A program made the translations under genes and the position numbers. From contig JARWMV010000232.1 of NCBI GenBank assembly GCA_030998015.1, positions 434,001 through 498,000 of the forward strand: a DNA stretch of 64,000 nt, given 5' to 3'. This document shows, in pieces, positions 13,601-24,900 of this stretch. Each line of letters opens with the position of its first letter. Position 1 is the stretch's first letter. The stretch is from Ceratorhiza oryzae-sativae. Taxonomy: Eukaryota > Basidiomycota > Agaricomycetes > Cantharellales > Ceratobasidiaceae. A model generated the notes under the pieces. It saw only the letters and a list, made by a program, of their open reading frames with translations, was not told the origin of the DNA and made no database searches.

Positions 13601-14300
13601 AACAAGTTTACGTGTCCCGGCGTTCGCGTGTTTGGTACGGCGTCATTGATTTGGGGCGGTATTGGCCCCGCACGCACGTTTAATCCTGGGCAAATCTACT
13701 ACCCATTGACATTTTGCTTCTTGATTGGAGCCATCTTGCCTATCCCGCTCTATTTCCTTGCGAGACGGTATCCGCATTCGTGGTTCAAGTATGTCAACGT
13801 CCCCGTTGTCTTTACTGGTGAGCCTTTTTGCTTTGGAGTTTGAATTGGAACAGGTGTTGAGACAGGTGAGCTGTGTAGGTACTGGTAATATGCCCCCTGC
13901 GACCGGCATCAACTATTCGTCTTGGGTTATGGTCGGCTTCATCTTCCAGGTATGCCTTGTGGCTTTTGCCAAGAGTAATAAGAACTAACCTAGGGTATAG
14001 TACTGGATTCGCCGAAGACACTTTGGTTGGTGGTCGAGATACAACTACATCTTGTCAGCCGCACTCGATTCTGGAGTGGCCGTTGCAACAATCTTAATAT
14101 TCTTCTGTACGCGTTTGCATTTGTCTTGTCTTTTTCACCTTTTGACATTATCTGAAACAGGCTTGCAATTCCCGAGAGACGGCAAACTCTTGTTAAACTG
14201 GTGGGGCAACACCATTTCAGACAATACAGCCGACGGAAAGAGTCAAGCGCATCTCAAAGTCGACACAACCGTAGGGTTTGGAGCCTCCACCTGGAGCTGA
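10636..14300 (+). CDS. Oligopeptide transporter, OPT family
   Basis: Multi-pass plasma-membrane transporter that imports small peptides with protons, by analogy to fungal OPT proteins. About 17 short introns interrupt roughly 890 codons. The hydrophilic N-terminus ([19 protein letters not shown]) precedes the first membrane segment [20 protein letters not shown]. The OPT signature [13 protein letters not shown] is at about 11333..11375. Later family blocks include [70 protein letters not shown] and [20 protein letters not shown]. The last exon ends in [17 protein letters not shown] and a short tail. The start ATG at 10636 sits in a CCGCC context. All frames between blocks can be joined by GT-AG introns and I see no break. 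The gene converges on PRP19. Confidence 0.92.
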
Positions 14301-14579
14301 ACGTGGTTTCGTTCTCTCATTTACCCCCCTCTTCATCTCTCCAAAAAAAATATCGGGCTATTCAAAGTATGTGTTTTACGGGCTGTACGAGTTTGTTGTT
14401 TGAGCGGGTCAACGATGTCAGGATCTGTTGTAATTTTTGTTATGAGCTTTGTTCTTGTTCTTTCTTTCATCTTTTTTTTTTTTCTTGATATCCGGCTGTT
14501 GTATGTGGAACGTCTTGTTCGACTAGATAGGCAAACAAACAAACAAAATGGACACTTTTGAAGGCACGCGATTACATTA

Positions 14580-16360
14580 TTATGCTGGTCCCCAAATCTT
14601 GACTTCTCGTCCACTAGCAGACCAAAGCTCCATCCCGTTTGGTCCAGCAAACGTCAAGTCTGCAACGTCTCCTGCGTCCGCAAACGTCGCAATTTCCTCA
14701 AACGTCTTGTGCGCGAATACCTTGATACCCTCCGAGCCTGCCACGCTCAAGTAGTGCGAGCTCAAATCATAATGCACCTTGTTGACCTTGAACGACTCGC
14801 CAAACGTGATAGTCGATGACGTCTTGAGTTTACGCAAGTCCCAGATCGCGACGCTCGACGGAGACGACGGCGCAGCGAGCTGATATCCGTTTTCGGAAAA
14901 GCTGAGCGTGTGGATCGAGATGCCCGAGCTGTTTTCGCCCGCGAGAGACGCAGCGAGGGACCCGGCGCGGATGTCATAGACTTGTACGATCCCCGCCGTG
15001 TTCCCGAGCGCGAGCAATTGACCGTCGGGGTGAATGGAGAGCGAGGTGAACGCCGCTGGCGGCGGGTCCGTCAGGATGGGCGAGTGGAACACCGTCTGGA
15101 ACGTGCTGAGCGAATGGATCGAGTACGTCTGGTCCGCGCTCGCCAACGCAAACAATGTCTTGGTTGGGTGCACGGCCAAACCCGAGACCTCGCCCTTGTG
15201 AAGCTTGACAGTGTGTCGAGGGAGATACTCTCCGCTCGCGCTGTCATGCGACCAAACGCGAGCCGTCTTGTCTACACTGGAAGACAACAGCACCCGGTTG
15301 ATCGATTCTCCGCCGGTTTCGCAAAATGCGACGTGCGTGACTTTTTTGGTGTGCCCCTTGAGTGAAGCAAGGACTCGGCCGGCCGCGCGGTCGTAGAGCT
15401 GGACGATCTTGTCGTTCCCGCCAGTGAGGAATAGCGAAGGCTCGTCCGGGTTGCCTGAGTCGGGGGACGGGATAGACGAAACAGCCAGAGAGGTGATTCC
15501 AGGTGTAGAGGCCGAGTGCAACGATGGGATGGTGTGTTTTGGTTGGAGCGTGCGCACTTGGTCCGCGCTTATGTAGGTTGGAGCCACTTTGCGTTTGCGA
15601 CGAGTCGAGGAAAGCCTGGGTAGGAGTGTCAAATCTCATTGGATCGACTGGAATGAAACAGGCTCACTTTTCCTGTGTGTCGGCGATTTCTTTTGCAACA
15701 TCCGCTGGGAGTACACCACCCTCTTCGGTGTTCATATCAATATCTGAAGCTGCTGGCTCGGCAGCTGGAGCGGACGGAGTCATCCCCATTGACTCTTGGA
15801 TCTTGGCCAACGCACTATGAACTAACTTAGCATCTGTTCAAGATGACAAAAGAAAAAGAAAAACTTACTCGCGAGCCGAGTCTCGTTCACGTATCAGCCG
15901 AGCGACCACACGGGTCGCGGCATCACCCTGATAGAGCGCATGAGAGAGCTCCTGGCGCGTCGAGTTGTATTGTTGCTTGAGTGCAAAGGTCTCAAGCATA
16001 AGCGCGTCCCACTCGTTTTGAAGTGTGTGAAGCAGCGCCGGGATGGAAGTTAGTGTTGGTGGGCGGGGTGGCGCGCTTTTGGGACCTGGCGATTGCTGTT
16101 AGAAGCATAGGATATAAATATCCCACTGGACTTACTGGCTTTGACCGCCAACAAGTCTCCCTCTTCCAGCTTTTCCCCTGTAAGTGGATCTGTGCGATTC
16201 TCAGCAATGTATTTCGTGATTAGTCGTCGCTCGTAAACGTGGCCAGACTTGGTCGAAATGACCGGATCTATGGGGGCCTCTCCTGCATATACCCCATTGT
16301 TAGTTTTTTTGAGAATTATGGCAGCACAATTAACATACCCGAGATGGCGCAGAAAAACAT
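14580..16360 (-). CDS. PRP19: Pre-mRNA-processing factor 19 (U-box E3 ligase)
   Basis: Core subunit of the Prp19/NineTeen complex, a nuclear ubiquitin ligase that stabilises U5 and U6 on the activated spliceosome. The N-terminal U-box is visible: MFFCAISG at 16360, joined across an intron to [20 protein letters not shown], then [20 protein letters not shown]. The coiled-coil region follows ([20 protein letters not shown], then [15 protein letters not shown]). A long last exon from about 15632 codes the seven-bladed WD40 propeller, with GH-like and WD-like turns such as [20 protein letters not shown] and [20 protein letters not shown], ending in [14 protein letters not shown]. Length is about 500 residues, as usual. 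SGT2 is divergent from it. Confidence 0.95.
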
Positions 16361-16487
16361 GTTGGCAGTCAAGTCGAGGTCAACCACAAGCGCTAAGCGC
16401 ATGGCTGCAAAACAAATACACGTGCAAATATAATAGTCGCGCCTCTCCCCATCACCCTACCTTCACTTGTGCATACATCTCTTCGCC
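16361..16487. promoter_or_regulatory. Divergent promoter of PRP19 and SGT2
   Basis: The 127 bases between the two start codons hold both promoters. A CACGTG is at 16419..16424, about midway. No TATA box is evident; a CT-rich run precedes the SGT2 start. Confidence 0.55.
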
Positions 16488-17807
16488 ATGTCCGACAAGA
16501 AACAAAAGCTCGTACTCTCTATCATTGAGTTTCTCGAAGCGTCGGTCTCGGATGGGTCAATCAAGAGTGACGATAAGGAAGGCATCGAGATTGCAAGTGT
16601 GTGTCGGCCGCGCGTGCTCGATTGGACATATTGTCTTATGCGCTCTTTTCGCTAGTCCAATGTATAGGTGAAGCGTTCGGTGTCGACCCCTCGAACCAAG
16701 AACAGAAGGACAAGCTCAGCATCAAACCAGCCACCTTATCCTCTATTTTTGATGTCTACCTCAAGACCAAAGACAAAGTCGGGGCTCAGGTGGGTGCTCC
16801 TTGACCCATTCTCCAACCCTGCCCTTACTCACAACCCAACGTGAAGCCTTCTGGGTCCTCTTCGGCGCCAGTCGCGTCGGCAGCCACTGGGCCCTCTGCC
16901 GCAGACAAAGAGAAGGCTGAGAAACTCAAGCAGCAAGGAAACAACCTGATGGCGTCAAAGGAGTACCAAAAAGCGATCGACGCGTACACAGAAGCTATTG
17001 CATTGGATCCGAACAACCCGGTTTACTACTCGAACCGTGCGGCCGCTTGGACCTCGATGGGTGACCACGCTATCGCCGTCGATGATGCGGAGATGGCAAT
17101 TGCAGTTGATCCCAAATTTGTCAAGGCTTATTCGAGACTTGGGTTCGTGATATCCAATTTCCCACTTCAAGCTGAAGTATTGATGGGGATGGCGACAGAC
17201 ATGCACATTTCACGCTTGGAAACTACGAAGATGCCAAATCAGCTTTCGAGCGTGGCCTGGCTATTGAGCCGAACAACGCCAACCTCAAGGTCGGCTTGAC
17301 AAACGCAGAGACTCGACTCGCGAGTGCGCCAAGCACCACTCGATCCACCTCACCAGGTGGTGGAGCCGGCGGAGGCTTTGACTTTAGTCAAATGGCGAAC
17401 TTAATGGGCGGGGCAGGAGCAGGACGAGGCGGAGGAGGAGGAGGAGGAATGCCCGACCTTGCTAGCTTGATGAGCAATCCGCAGATGATGCAGATGGCGC
17501 AGCAAATGATGGCAAACGGAGGTTTGGAGAGGCTGATGTCCAACCCTGCGATTCGGAACATGGTGAGTGGTGCCTTTACCATCATATAAGCCGAATGAAT
17601 AACTATATGATAATTATGTAGGCCGAGCGCGCTCAAAGCGGGGGTGGAATGCCCAGCATGTCTGAGCTCATGTCCGACCCCGCGCTTAGAGATATGTAAG
17701 GCTGCCCTCCAGATTAGAGTATTGCTGCTGCTGATACAACGCTTTGTAGGGCTTCAAGCTTCATGGGCGGCGCTGGTCGCGGGGGACCGGGTGCGGGAAA
17801 TGCTTAG
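16488..17807 (+). CDS. SGT2: Small glutamine-rich TPR co-chaperone
   Basis: Cytosolic co-chaperone that receives tail-anchored proteins and passes them to the GET pathway via Get4/Get5, and binds Hsp70/Hsp90 C-termini. The N-terminal dimerisation domain starts MSDKKQKLVLSIIEFLEASV and continues after an intron with GEAFGVDPSNQEQKDKLSI. Three TPR units follow: EKLKQQGNNLMASKEYQKAI, PVYYSNRAAAWTSMGDHAIA and, across an intron, HAHFTLGNYEDAKSAFERGL. The C-terminal part is Gly-rich with two Met-rich substrate-binding stretches (MSNPQMMQMAQQMMANGG and MSELMSDPALRDM). The last exon ends GAGNA at 17807. GT-AG introns join all exons in one frame. Confidence 0.93.
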
Positions 17808-18173
17808 ACATGGCTCTGGCATGCGAATAATCTCTTGAAATAATGATATACGGGCCCAGAATACATATATATGTTGTGATCGAGCGCGTGGGCGTAAGCA
17901 CGATCATTTTTTATATTTGACTTTGCTTTACGGGATTTTGCTGGAGATACTGGCGAGCCCTCGCATTTCTCAAGTCGTTTTATTTTCGCTCACACCCGGG
18001 GTTACCTAGAGGCCAAATACTATTTCGTGTCACGCATACAACTAATCTGGGACATGACATGAGGAAGTCTTTCAAAGCCCTTGGTCGAACGTTCAATAGG
18101 CTCTCGATCGTTGTATGCGCATCCGCCAATTGGGCTAACCTCAGTCATGATGGACCTAACGATTCACATGCCA
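17808..18173. other. Intergenic region
   Basis: Convergent 3' flanks of SGT2 and the small secreted gene. No coding signal or repeat seen. Confidence 0.5.
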
Positions 18174-18571
18174 TCAGTCTATCACCCCTTCCATACGATC
18201 AAAGCGAATAGATCTTACCACAATCCTTTGAGCTCGAGGGCAGAGGTCCATCGCTTGCTGAACCGTCAGAGGATCCTGCTTGTTGCTCAGCCCAACTTCA
18301 TTTTGGTATTCGGGGACTATGCACAGGCCCGTAGGAGTCTTCTGCCAGTTAACGCTATCTGTGGTGGTGCCAAATATTCCACTTGCGTCGGCGCTGTGAT
18401 TTGCAGGACGCTAGAAACGTAGAATGAGTTGAGTAATAGGGGCGAGGAGAGCAAACTTACCCCTGCTGAAATTGGCTGGCCTTGGTTCTGGTTCTGGCGA
18501 GAGACAAGGCTTGCGGAGGCCGAGACAGCGAACGCCGTAGCTAGCATTATGACGCGGCTGGAGAAGAGCAT
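18174..18571 (-). CDS. Small secreted protein, function unknown
   Basis: Predicted 115-residue protein from two exons, 18461..18571 and 18174..18410, with a 50-base GT-AG intron. The N-terminus is a good secretion signal: MLFSSRVIMLATAFAVSASA, followed by SLVSRQNQNQGQP, where SR could be a protease-processed pro-site. The mature part has only two cysteines, in GLCIVPEYQ and MDLCPRAQ, and is not a hydrophobin or cerato-platanin. The end is less sure: a GTAAG shortly before the stop could start a further intron leading to another 3' exon. I do not recognise the family. A secreted effector-like or cell-wall protein is a guess from size and signal only. Confidence 0.55.
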
Positions 18572-20322
18572 GGTGTATTCAGATATACTGTGAAGAGTGA
18601 ATGTGCAACTGGTAACTATTGGTGAGTTACGTCTGTGCCCCATTAGACCAGCCTTTATACCTATTTTTCGGCATATAGGCTCATCGAATCTCGAGCTTCC
18701 CAGCTGCGCATTCAAAATAGCACCCCAGCCTACCCTACCAAGATAAGCGTAGCCGTTGCTCATTAGAATCTAGTTGGCCTCAAACGCGCGTTGAATTACA
18801 TATCGCAAAATTCCAGAAGCCTTGATCGAGTTCACAAGGTCAACTGCGCAGGGAAGAAACAAAACACCGATTGCTTGTTATTGGCCATGTTCATTCTCAC
18901 AGCAACGATATATTCAAATAAACTGTAGTAGAACACCTCGATTAATCAACATGAGGGCCGCAGCTGGAGGTTAGTGTGAGAATGTTTTACATTATCTTTG
19001 CATATGATTCTTGGCACTATAGTTAGATACACTGATTCAGCTCAAGCTGAATCTCGTCATCGGGTTTACTAGGAGGCCGCTGAACTGGAATGTATTACCG
19101 TGTATGATATACTCGGAAACGTGCGGGAAACCTCATGAAACCATATGGCTATCTGGTTGGGGGCCATTAGCCACTGGAGTCGCAAGAGGTGGCCAGGTTC
19201 AACTAAGCATATGCGAGTGGCCACTGCGTATGCACCATATGTAATATTTTATTCTCAATATCACTTCACAAAGAAGGCAGGGATTAAATGAATGCTAGAA
19301 CGCCAGCATTCTAAACGGTGGACCACGCATACAGCTATTTCTCGATGGAAGCCGTTGTAAATAACCCCCAGCGGATTCTCGGCACATTTAGTTGCCCCTC
19401 GTTCACCCACATAAGCCTCGCCTGCACAAGGCCCAGCAACAGTGCTTTTTTTTGCATATGCTGTGACGAGACCCGCAACTATCCCAAGCTTTGAGTTGCA
19501 GAACATTACTATGGGAACCCACTGTATTTGGGCCTATTTGGTCTCCTGAGCCAGCGGCACTTGCGGTCGCTCTGCGAAACCGCAGCAGCTACCAATTATG
19601 GCACCCTCGGCATCACGAACCATGATAGAAGATTTCATGACGAAGAAACTTTGGCCTACTTCCTAACTTGAAAGCCATCATTACCTGCACCAGAGATGAT
19701 TTATGGGGAGGGAGATTGGCTGTGGCCTACGAGGCCTACTAAACATAATGATAGCATGACCCATTTTGAACAGGTTCATAGTATTCGTGGCGTTAAGATT
19801 AGTGCCGAAGCACACGCAACCGTAACCGGCCTACCATTCTGGGTCTATCCTGAACCACGTATGCGCAGCCCCACTTTCTGCTTGACCGCCACCGACCCGC
19901 ACACTCGAGCAGAAATCTGGTATATCATCGTAAAGCCTAGCCATCATATAGGAAACAAAAAGGGAACGGTGCATAGCTGAAAAAAACAAAACAAAGAAAC
20001 CATCACATCGAAGATCGAGCAACGAGAAATGCGAATACAAAGCAAGTCCCGTTGACACAAGGCAATAGACAGCAAAGGGTAAAGACAGACATGGCGGTAT
20101 GGAGTGGTGTATGCGCCCCGCGCATGCGGCGTACGTAGGGTGAGTACAAAACTCGGATTAAATATTAATTGTCAATTGAGCAAGAATAATTGAAAAACGT
20201 CCTGATCTGTTTTCCGTTTTTTTTGAGCGCTGTTGAACCTCATATATAGGGCACAAATAAATCCTATCCAACGAGGATAGAGTCAACCCAAAGGGTCAAG
20301 TTGGATACGAATTGACTCACAT
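18572..20322. other. Intergenic region, unassigned
   Basis: AT-rich in parts, with no gene I can support. A minus-strand frame at 19261..19506 and a piece just upstream (MVRDAEGAIIGSCCGF at about 19580..19625) might be exons of one unknown gene, but no intron joins them convincingly. A plus frame at 19696..19980 lacks family resemblance. Confidence 0.35.
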
Positions 20323-22962
20323 TCAGGCCCCAGTTGAAGGCTTCACCATAGCCTCTAACCCGAGCAATATCACTTTCAACGCAGCGCGGTCAGCCGCACA
20401 GGCCTCCTTGTCTGCCCTCAAACTACCGAGTACACCACCCCAGGCGTTCGCTGCACTCAAACACCGGATCTGCGCCTCAAATTTGACCTCTCGCTCCCGA
20501 GCAATCCTGGCGTCTTGAGAGTGCTTCTCGACTTGTTGCTTGAGCGCATCAAACGCCGATGATTGCTTGGCGAGCTCCGAGATGTGAGCAGAAGACTCTT
20601 GACCGAGTGCCTCGAGGTCTTCGTCGCGAGCTTCGATAGCCTGGGTGAGCTCCTTCTCACGGGCAGCCCATTCCGTTTGGCGGGAGTCCCAATGCGATTG
20701 CTGAGCAGTCCACTGGGCCTGTTGAGCATTCCATTGGGTGCGCTGAGTATTCCACATGTTCTGTTGGGCCTCCCATTGCGCACGCTCTGTTTCCCATTTA
20801 GCCTTCTCGGCTTCCCACTCGGCCTGTTGTGTTTGCCACGCTTCCTCCTTCGCAGCCCACAGACGTTCTTTCTCTGCCATGTCGCGCTCCATTGCTTTGC
20901 TCTTATTATCCGCTTCGGGAGATACGGGAAACAACACCTGGGATATCGACTGTCCTCCGGCGTTGCCTTCGTTGCCATCGTGAATCTCGATCTCTCGCTC
21001 CTCTTCGATATCAGCCTCGCTATCGCTCATACCGCCAAGGTTCATACGCTGAGTACGCATAGCGACACCAGCCAAAGGTGGAAGCGAGCGCGCGGGTCGC
21101 ATGTCAGGGCTAATCAACCCAACGGCGGGAGGCGGAGCACGGAGCATGTCTTCCAAGTCACCCTCCTCTAGCCTTGACCGCTCAACAAGCGCATCCCAAG
21201 ACAAGATCGACTCGCGCGGCCCACGGGATTGTTGGAGCGAATGTATGGTATTAGCCTTGGCTTTGTCAACCTTGATCCGCTGGCCAGGGGGAGGCACAGC
21301 AGGCGACACATACGAAAGCGCCTCGCGTGTAGGGAGACCAGTTCGGGAGGGCGTACGAGGATCTACGCCACGCCTCGAAGATTTGACCGCAATTCGAGGC
21401 ATCGCAGGCGTCGCCTGACCTTTGAGTGGGGATATACACGTAGCCAAGAGCGCGGAGACATCGCCTTCCTCGTCATAATCGTCATCGTCATCTTGGTTCG
21501 CACCGGATCTGCCCACTCGCATGCCAGCTGGCGGAGGGAATGGCATGGAGCCTAGGTTTATGGGACTTGGGATGCCGGAGCTAAGGGATGGGATGGATCC
21601 AGAGTGGCGAAGACGTTGGTCTAGCGGCGCAAGAATGGGAGACTCGGTCTGGGCGGATATTGAGGCGAGCAATGTCTTGCTAATAGCAGGCGTGGATATG
21701 TCACCCGCAAAGTTGGTACTCCCAGTCGCAGTGCGGCTCCGGGTTGCAGGCGTAGAGATTGTGATGTCTTCATCTTCCTCCTCTTCGTCATCCGGAGGTG
21801 TCAAGACAACTTGAGCGGCACGAGGGAACGCGGTTTGGGCCTTAGAAACCTGGGGCGAAGGCCTAGCTGAACCGCTGGTCGAGGATTGGGAATCACCGGT
21901 GCTGCTACGACCTCCAGTGAATATACTGGACGCTGAAGTCAAGGTAGTCGTCGAGGAAGAAGTACGATGGCCAGATGGATTACGTTGAGCGACGGCAGCA
22001 ACCTCGCGCTCCTTCTCGGCTTCTTGTTGCTTCGCGCGCTCCTTCTCGCGTGCCTTGGCCTCCTTTCTCTCGCGTTCCTTTTCTTCCTGGGCCTGTTTCT
22101 CGCGCTCGCGACGTTCCCTGCGTTTCTCCCTGTCGTCCTTAGCATTAGGTGTTTGATCATTGCCGTTCTGGCGGACGGGAGATGCCCGACCCTTTGGCGT
22201 AGGAATGGAGAGGGCCGAGGGCGTGCGAACGGGAGATGCTCGGGAATCGTGACGCTCTCGAGTACGGCCAATCGCCGCATGGGCCGCGCGTGGGCTATCG
22301 CTTGGTCGCTCCTTGACCTCAATTGTGCGAGAGTCCTCGGCAGGTGCAGCTCGAGGAATAGCACCCTTGGGTCGAATCATTAGCTTGGTGGTGCCAACCG
22401 GAGCCGGAGCAACAGGTATGGCAGTCGCGTGGGATGGGGCTGGGGCTGGAGGGACAGCGAGAGCGCCTTTGACTGTGAGCGATCGACGACGAGGCAGAGG
22501 AAGCACACTTGTAGCTGAAGTGGCAAGCCTGGTCGGGGATGCTCGCTTGGGCGAAGGTGTGTTTGCCATATGTTGAGTGAGGCCTTTCGTGGTTGAGATG
22601 GTGCGGGAACGAGTGTGGACCTGGGCTTGGGAGGGGGCGCGGGTTGGGGGTGCACTGTTTCCGGGCGACCCGCCAAATGCACCGGCAACACTAGGCCGTC
22701 TGCTCTTGACTGGTGGATCAACGCTGAGGCTGCTGGCTGTTGCCGATCTGTCGACAATGTGGACCTGCGAGCTAGACGGAATACGCGAGTGGGTCACAGG
22801 GGGGCCCTTGCTATCCTTCCCGACAGCGTCCGCAAGTGCCTTGCCGAGGTGATTGAGCGAGTAGCGCAACGACGAGCGCTTTTGTACGGGCTGGGGTGTC
22901 GTAGTCGGCGGGGGGGCCGCAACTTTCTTGTTGCGCGGCGAGTGCATGGTGGTGCTGGGCAT
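20323..22962 (-). CDS. Ser/Pro-rich protein with tryptophan-heptad coiled coil
   Basis: An uninterrupted 879-codon frame, unusual here because the neighbours have many introns. The N-terminal third is basic and Ser/Pro/Ala-rich (RSSLRYSLNHLGKALADAVG early on). Residues about 270-320 are a charged Arg/Lys/Glu helix (REKRRERREREKQAQEE). Residues about 330-640 are low-complexity Ser/Thr/Pro with an acidic run (PPDDEEEEDEDITIS). From about residue 690 a long coiled coil begins, in which ten tryptophans at residues 702 to 765 are spaced exactly seven apart, with Gln/Glu-rich filling such as WEAEKAKWETERAQWEAQQ. The coiled coil runs nearly to the C-terminus (MVKPSTGA). I do not recognise the family; a cytoskeletal or septal scaffold is only a guess. 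A CACGTG is at 23198..23203 upstream. Confidence 0.8.
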   Translation of the reverse strand: MPSTTMHSPRNKKVAAPPPTTTPQPVQKRSSLRYSLNHLGKALADAVGKDSKGPPVTHSRIPSSSQVHIVDRSATASSLSVDPPVKSRRPSVAGAFGGSPGNSAPPTRAPSQAQVHTRSRTISTTKGLTQHMANTPSPKRASPTRLATSATSVLPLPRRRSLTVKGALAVPPAPAPSHATAIPVAPAPVGTTKLMIRPKGAIPRAAPAEDSRTIEVKERPSDSPRAAHAAIGRTRERHDSRASPVRTPSALSIPTPKGRASPVRQNGNDQTPNAKDDREKRRERREREKQAQEEKERERKEAKAREKERAKQQEAEKEREVAAVAQRNPSGHRTSSSTTTLTSASSIFTGGRSSTGDSQSSTSGSARPSPQVSKAQTAFPRAAQVVLTPPDDEEEEDEDITISTPATRSRTATGSTNFAGDISTPAISKTLLASISAQTESPILAPLDQRLRHSGSIPSLSSGIPSPINLGSMPFPPPAGMRVGRSGANQDDDDDYDEEGDVSALLATCISPLKGQATPAMPRIAVKSSRRGVDPRTPSRTGLPTREALSYVSPAVPPPGQRIKVDKAKANTIHSLQQSRGPRESILSWDALVERSRLEEGDLEDMLRAPPPAVGLISPDMRPARSLPPLAGVAMRTQRMNLGGMSDSEADIEEEREIEIHDGNEGNAGGQSISQVLFPVSPEADNKSKAMERDMAEKERLWAAKEEAWQTQQAEWEAEKAKWETERAQWEAQQNMWNTQRTQWNAQQAQWTAQQSHWDSRQTEWAAREKELTQAIEARDEDLEALGQESSAHISELAKQSSAFDALKQQVEKHSQDARIAREREVKFEAQIRCLSAANAWGGVLGSLRADKEACAADRAALKVILLGLEAMVKPSTGA

Positions 22963-24439
22963 CCTTGCGCTGCTCGCTTGGTATTAAACTGTCGACACGC
23001 GGAGAACGAGAGGCAAGTGAGAGGCCGATTTGGGGCGTGTGGCCGTGAGAGTCTGAATTTAATTTAGCGATTTGAAGCCTTGCCAGCTGGCACAACGCAC
23101 CGTGCAGATGTCGTGGGTTAGTTTGTGTGTCGTCCCCGTCGTAAGGCCTGTCGTGGTTGTCTCCCGAACTCTGGTTGAACTGTTACCTAACGCGTAACAC
23201 GTGCCCGCCTCATGGATCACAGCCACCCAACCCTGGAAGGACATGCTTCGGCGCGGGATATTTGACCAGTTCAATCGTCTGTCGAGAAGAACAATAACCA
23301 CGAGTGACAACAATAAGTCGTTAAATAGAACCAGATATTTAATTTCCGAACCTTTTTCCTTTAATTTTTCCAGGTCTCAATCACAAGGCGCATATAATGA
23401 CAAACGTAGCGGCATCAACAGACATAATGTCTATCTTATTGGGCCATGCTTTATGCTTATAGGACCGCGGAGCATATAATACCCTAAAAATGCGATCAGA
23501 AACCCCAGAGCTTGAAGCTTCAAAGAACTTGAAAGCAGAATAATATTCAATGCGAATGTACAAAGGGTTGATTTGCAGCATGACGGATCGAGACGAGCCC
23601 TTGAGCGCACTGTGAAAATCCTCGAGTACACCGGTCATGTAACCAGTGTGTGACTTCCCGCAGGGAACTCCAATAAGTCGATACCCGAACGGATGACGCG
23701 GGATGGTTGCCTAGTCGGGTTCGCTTGATGCGGATAAACCCCCATGGGTCAGATAAGGGGGTCGCGGATGATACGCTCGCCAGTTCAAGCTGTGTCAATA
23801 TGCACAACGGGGGTTGTGAATCGACGAACGGACCGAAAACAGAATCTTCAGAGATCTAAGAACGAAATCCAATTTCACAAAACGCATACATCCTGTACAT
23901 CATGGTTTTACCAGCCGGTGCCAATCAGACTTTTCAGGGACGGCGCCGAACGATGTTTTGAGGTACTAATGAGGATTAGATTTGACATAAAAAATATAGA
24001 CACGGATCCATGCTCGCCTCTTTCGGGCGAACATATCTATATACATATGTTTTCGATAGCATCGATTTTGGTCATACACTTAGCTTAAAGGGCAAACCCT
24101 CGAATGTTCCATGAGGGAGAGGCATCAATGAGCATGTGTGCGCTTAATAGATATGCACAATAGTAGCTTTGCTTGCGCGCGCGAGATATTGACTGCCCTT
24201 CGCCCGAGCGGGATCTTCATGCTCAACGAAAGTTTGATTATCCAAGTAAGCTAGAGTAGGGTCAGTCATGAACTTAAAGCATCAGACCACGAAGGCCTCA
24301 AGCGGCGTAGAATCAAACGCAGTTCTGGTGAAAACTACCGTAAATATTCTAGAGACGAGAATGTATGAACGGAAGGGAAAAACACCATGTGGGCATATAT
24401 ACAGGTTGTCCGAATCGAGCAAAAAATCGAGATAATTAT

Positions 24440-24700
24440 ACAAAACACAACAGAGGTGGAGGGAAGGGGAGGGGGGAGAGAAAGCGAAAGAGGAACAGTA
24501 TGAGAGTGTGTACAAAACGAGAAGGAAATAAAAGAAACAAAAGAAACAAACGCACAGAGAGAGAGAGAGAGAGAGAACGAGAACGAGAGAACGAGAACGA
24601 GAAAACAAGAACGAGAGAACAAGAACGAGAGAACAAGAACGAGAGCGAGAATGAGAACAAAACAAAAACAAGAAACAGAGAAAGAGAAGCGAATAGGAAT
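24440..24700 (+). repeat. Polypurine (GA)n and GAGAAC-like tract
   Basis: The plus strand is almost only A and G for about 250 bases. It includes a pure GA run from about 24556 to 24576 and then irregular repeats of GAACGA, GAGAAC and AAGAACGAGA. Such purine-strand asymmetry can form triplex DNA and is prone to slippage. Protein frames read through it are artefacts. Confidence 0.85.
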
Positions 24701-24841
24701 ATACGAATAAGAATATTATATCAGGTTGGACGAGTCCGCGGGATTTCGGCATATGCGACAGTCCAGCAACGAATAGAGTCGGGCACTGATTGCCGAGCAA
24801 CGACTGGTTTGGTTGTATGCTGTATCCCCCCCCCCCCGGGT

Positions 24842-24900
24842 CCAGAGCTGGCCAGGCTCTGGACAAGACGTCGACCTCGAGTGGGCCAGACTCGAGGTCG
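24842..24900. repeat. Two adjacent perfect hairpins
   Basis: The first inverted repeat is CCAGAGC (24842..24848) and GCTCTGG (24856..24862) around a 7-base loop. Ten bases later the second is CGACCTCGAG (24872..24881) and CTCGAGGTCG (24891..24900) around a 9-base loop. Both are GC-rich. Function unknown. Confidence 0.7.

Noticed and set aside
24282..24866. Long minus frame rich in Ser, Phe, Leu and Arg
   Set aside because: It is the translation of the polypurine repeat; amino-acid content follows the GA pattern and frames on both strands are equally open.
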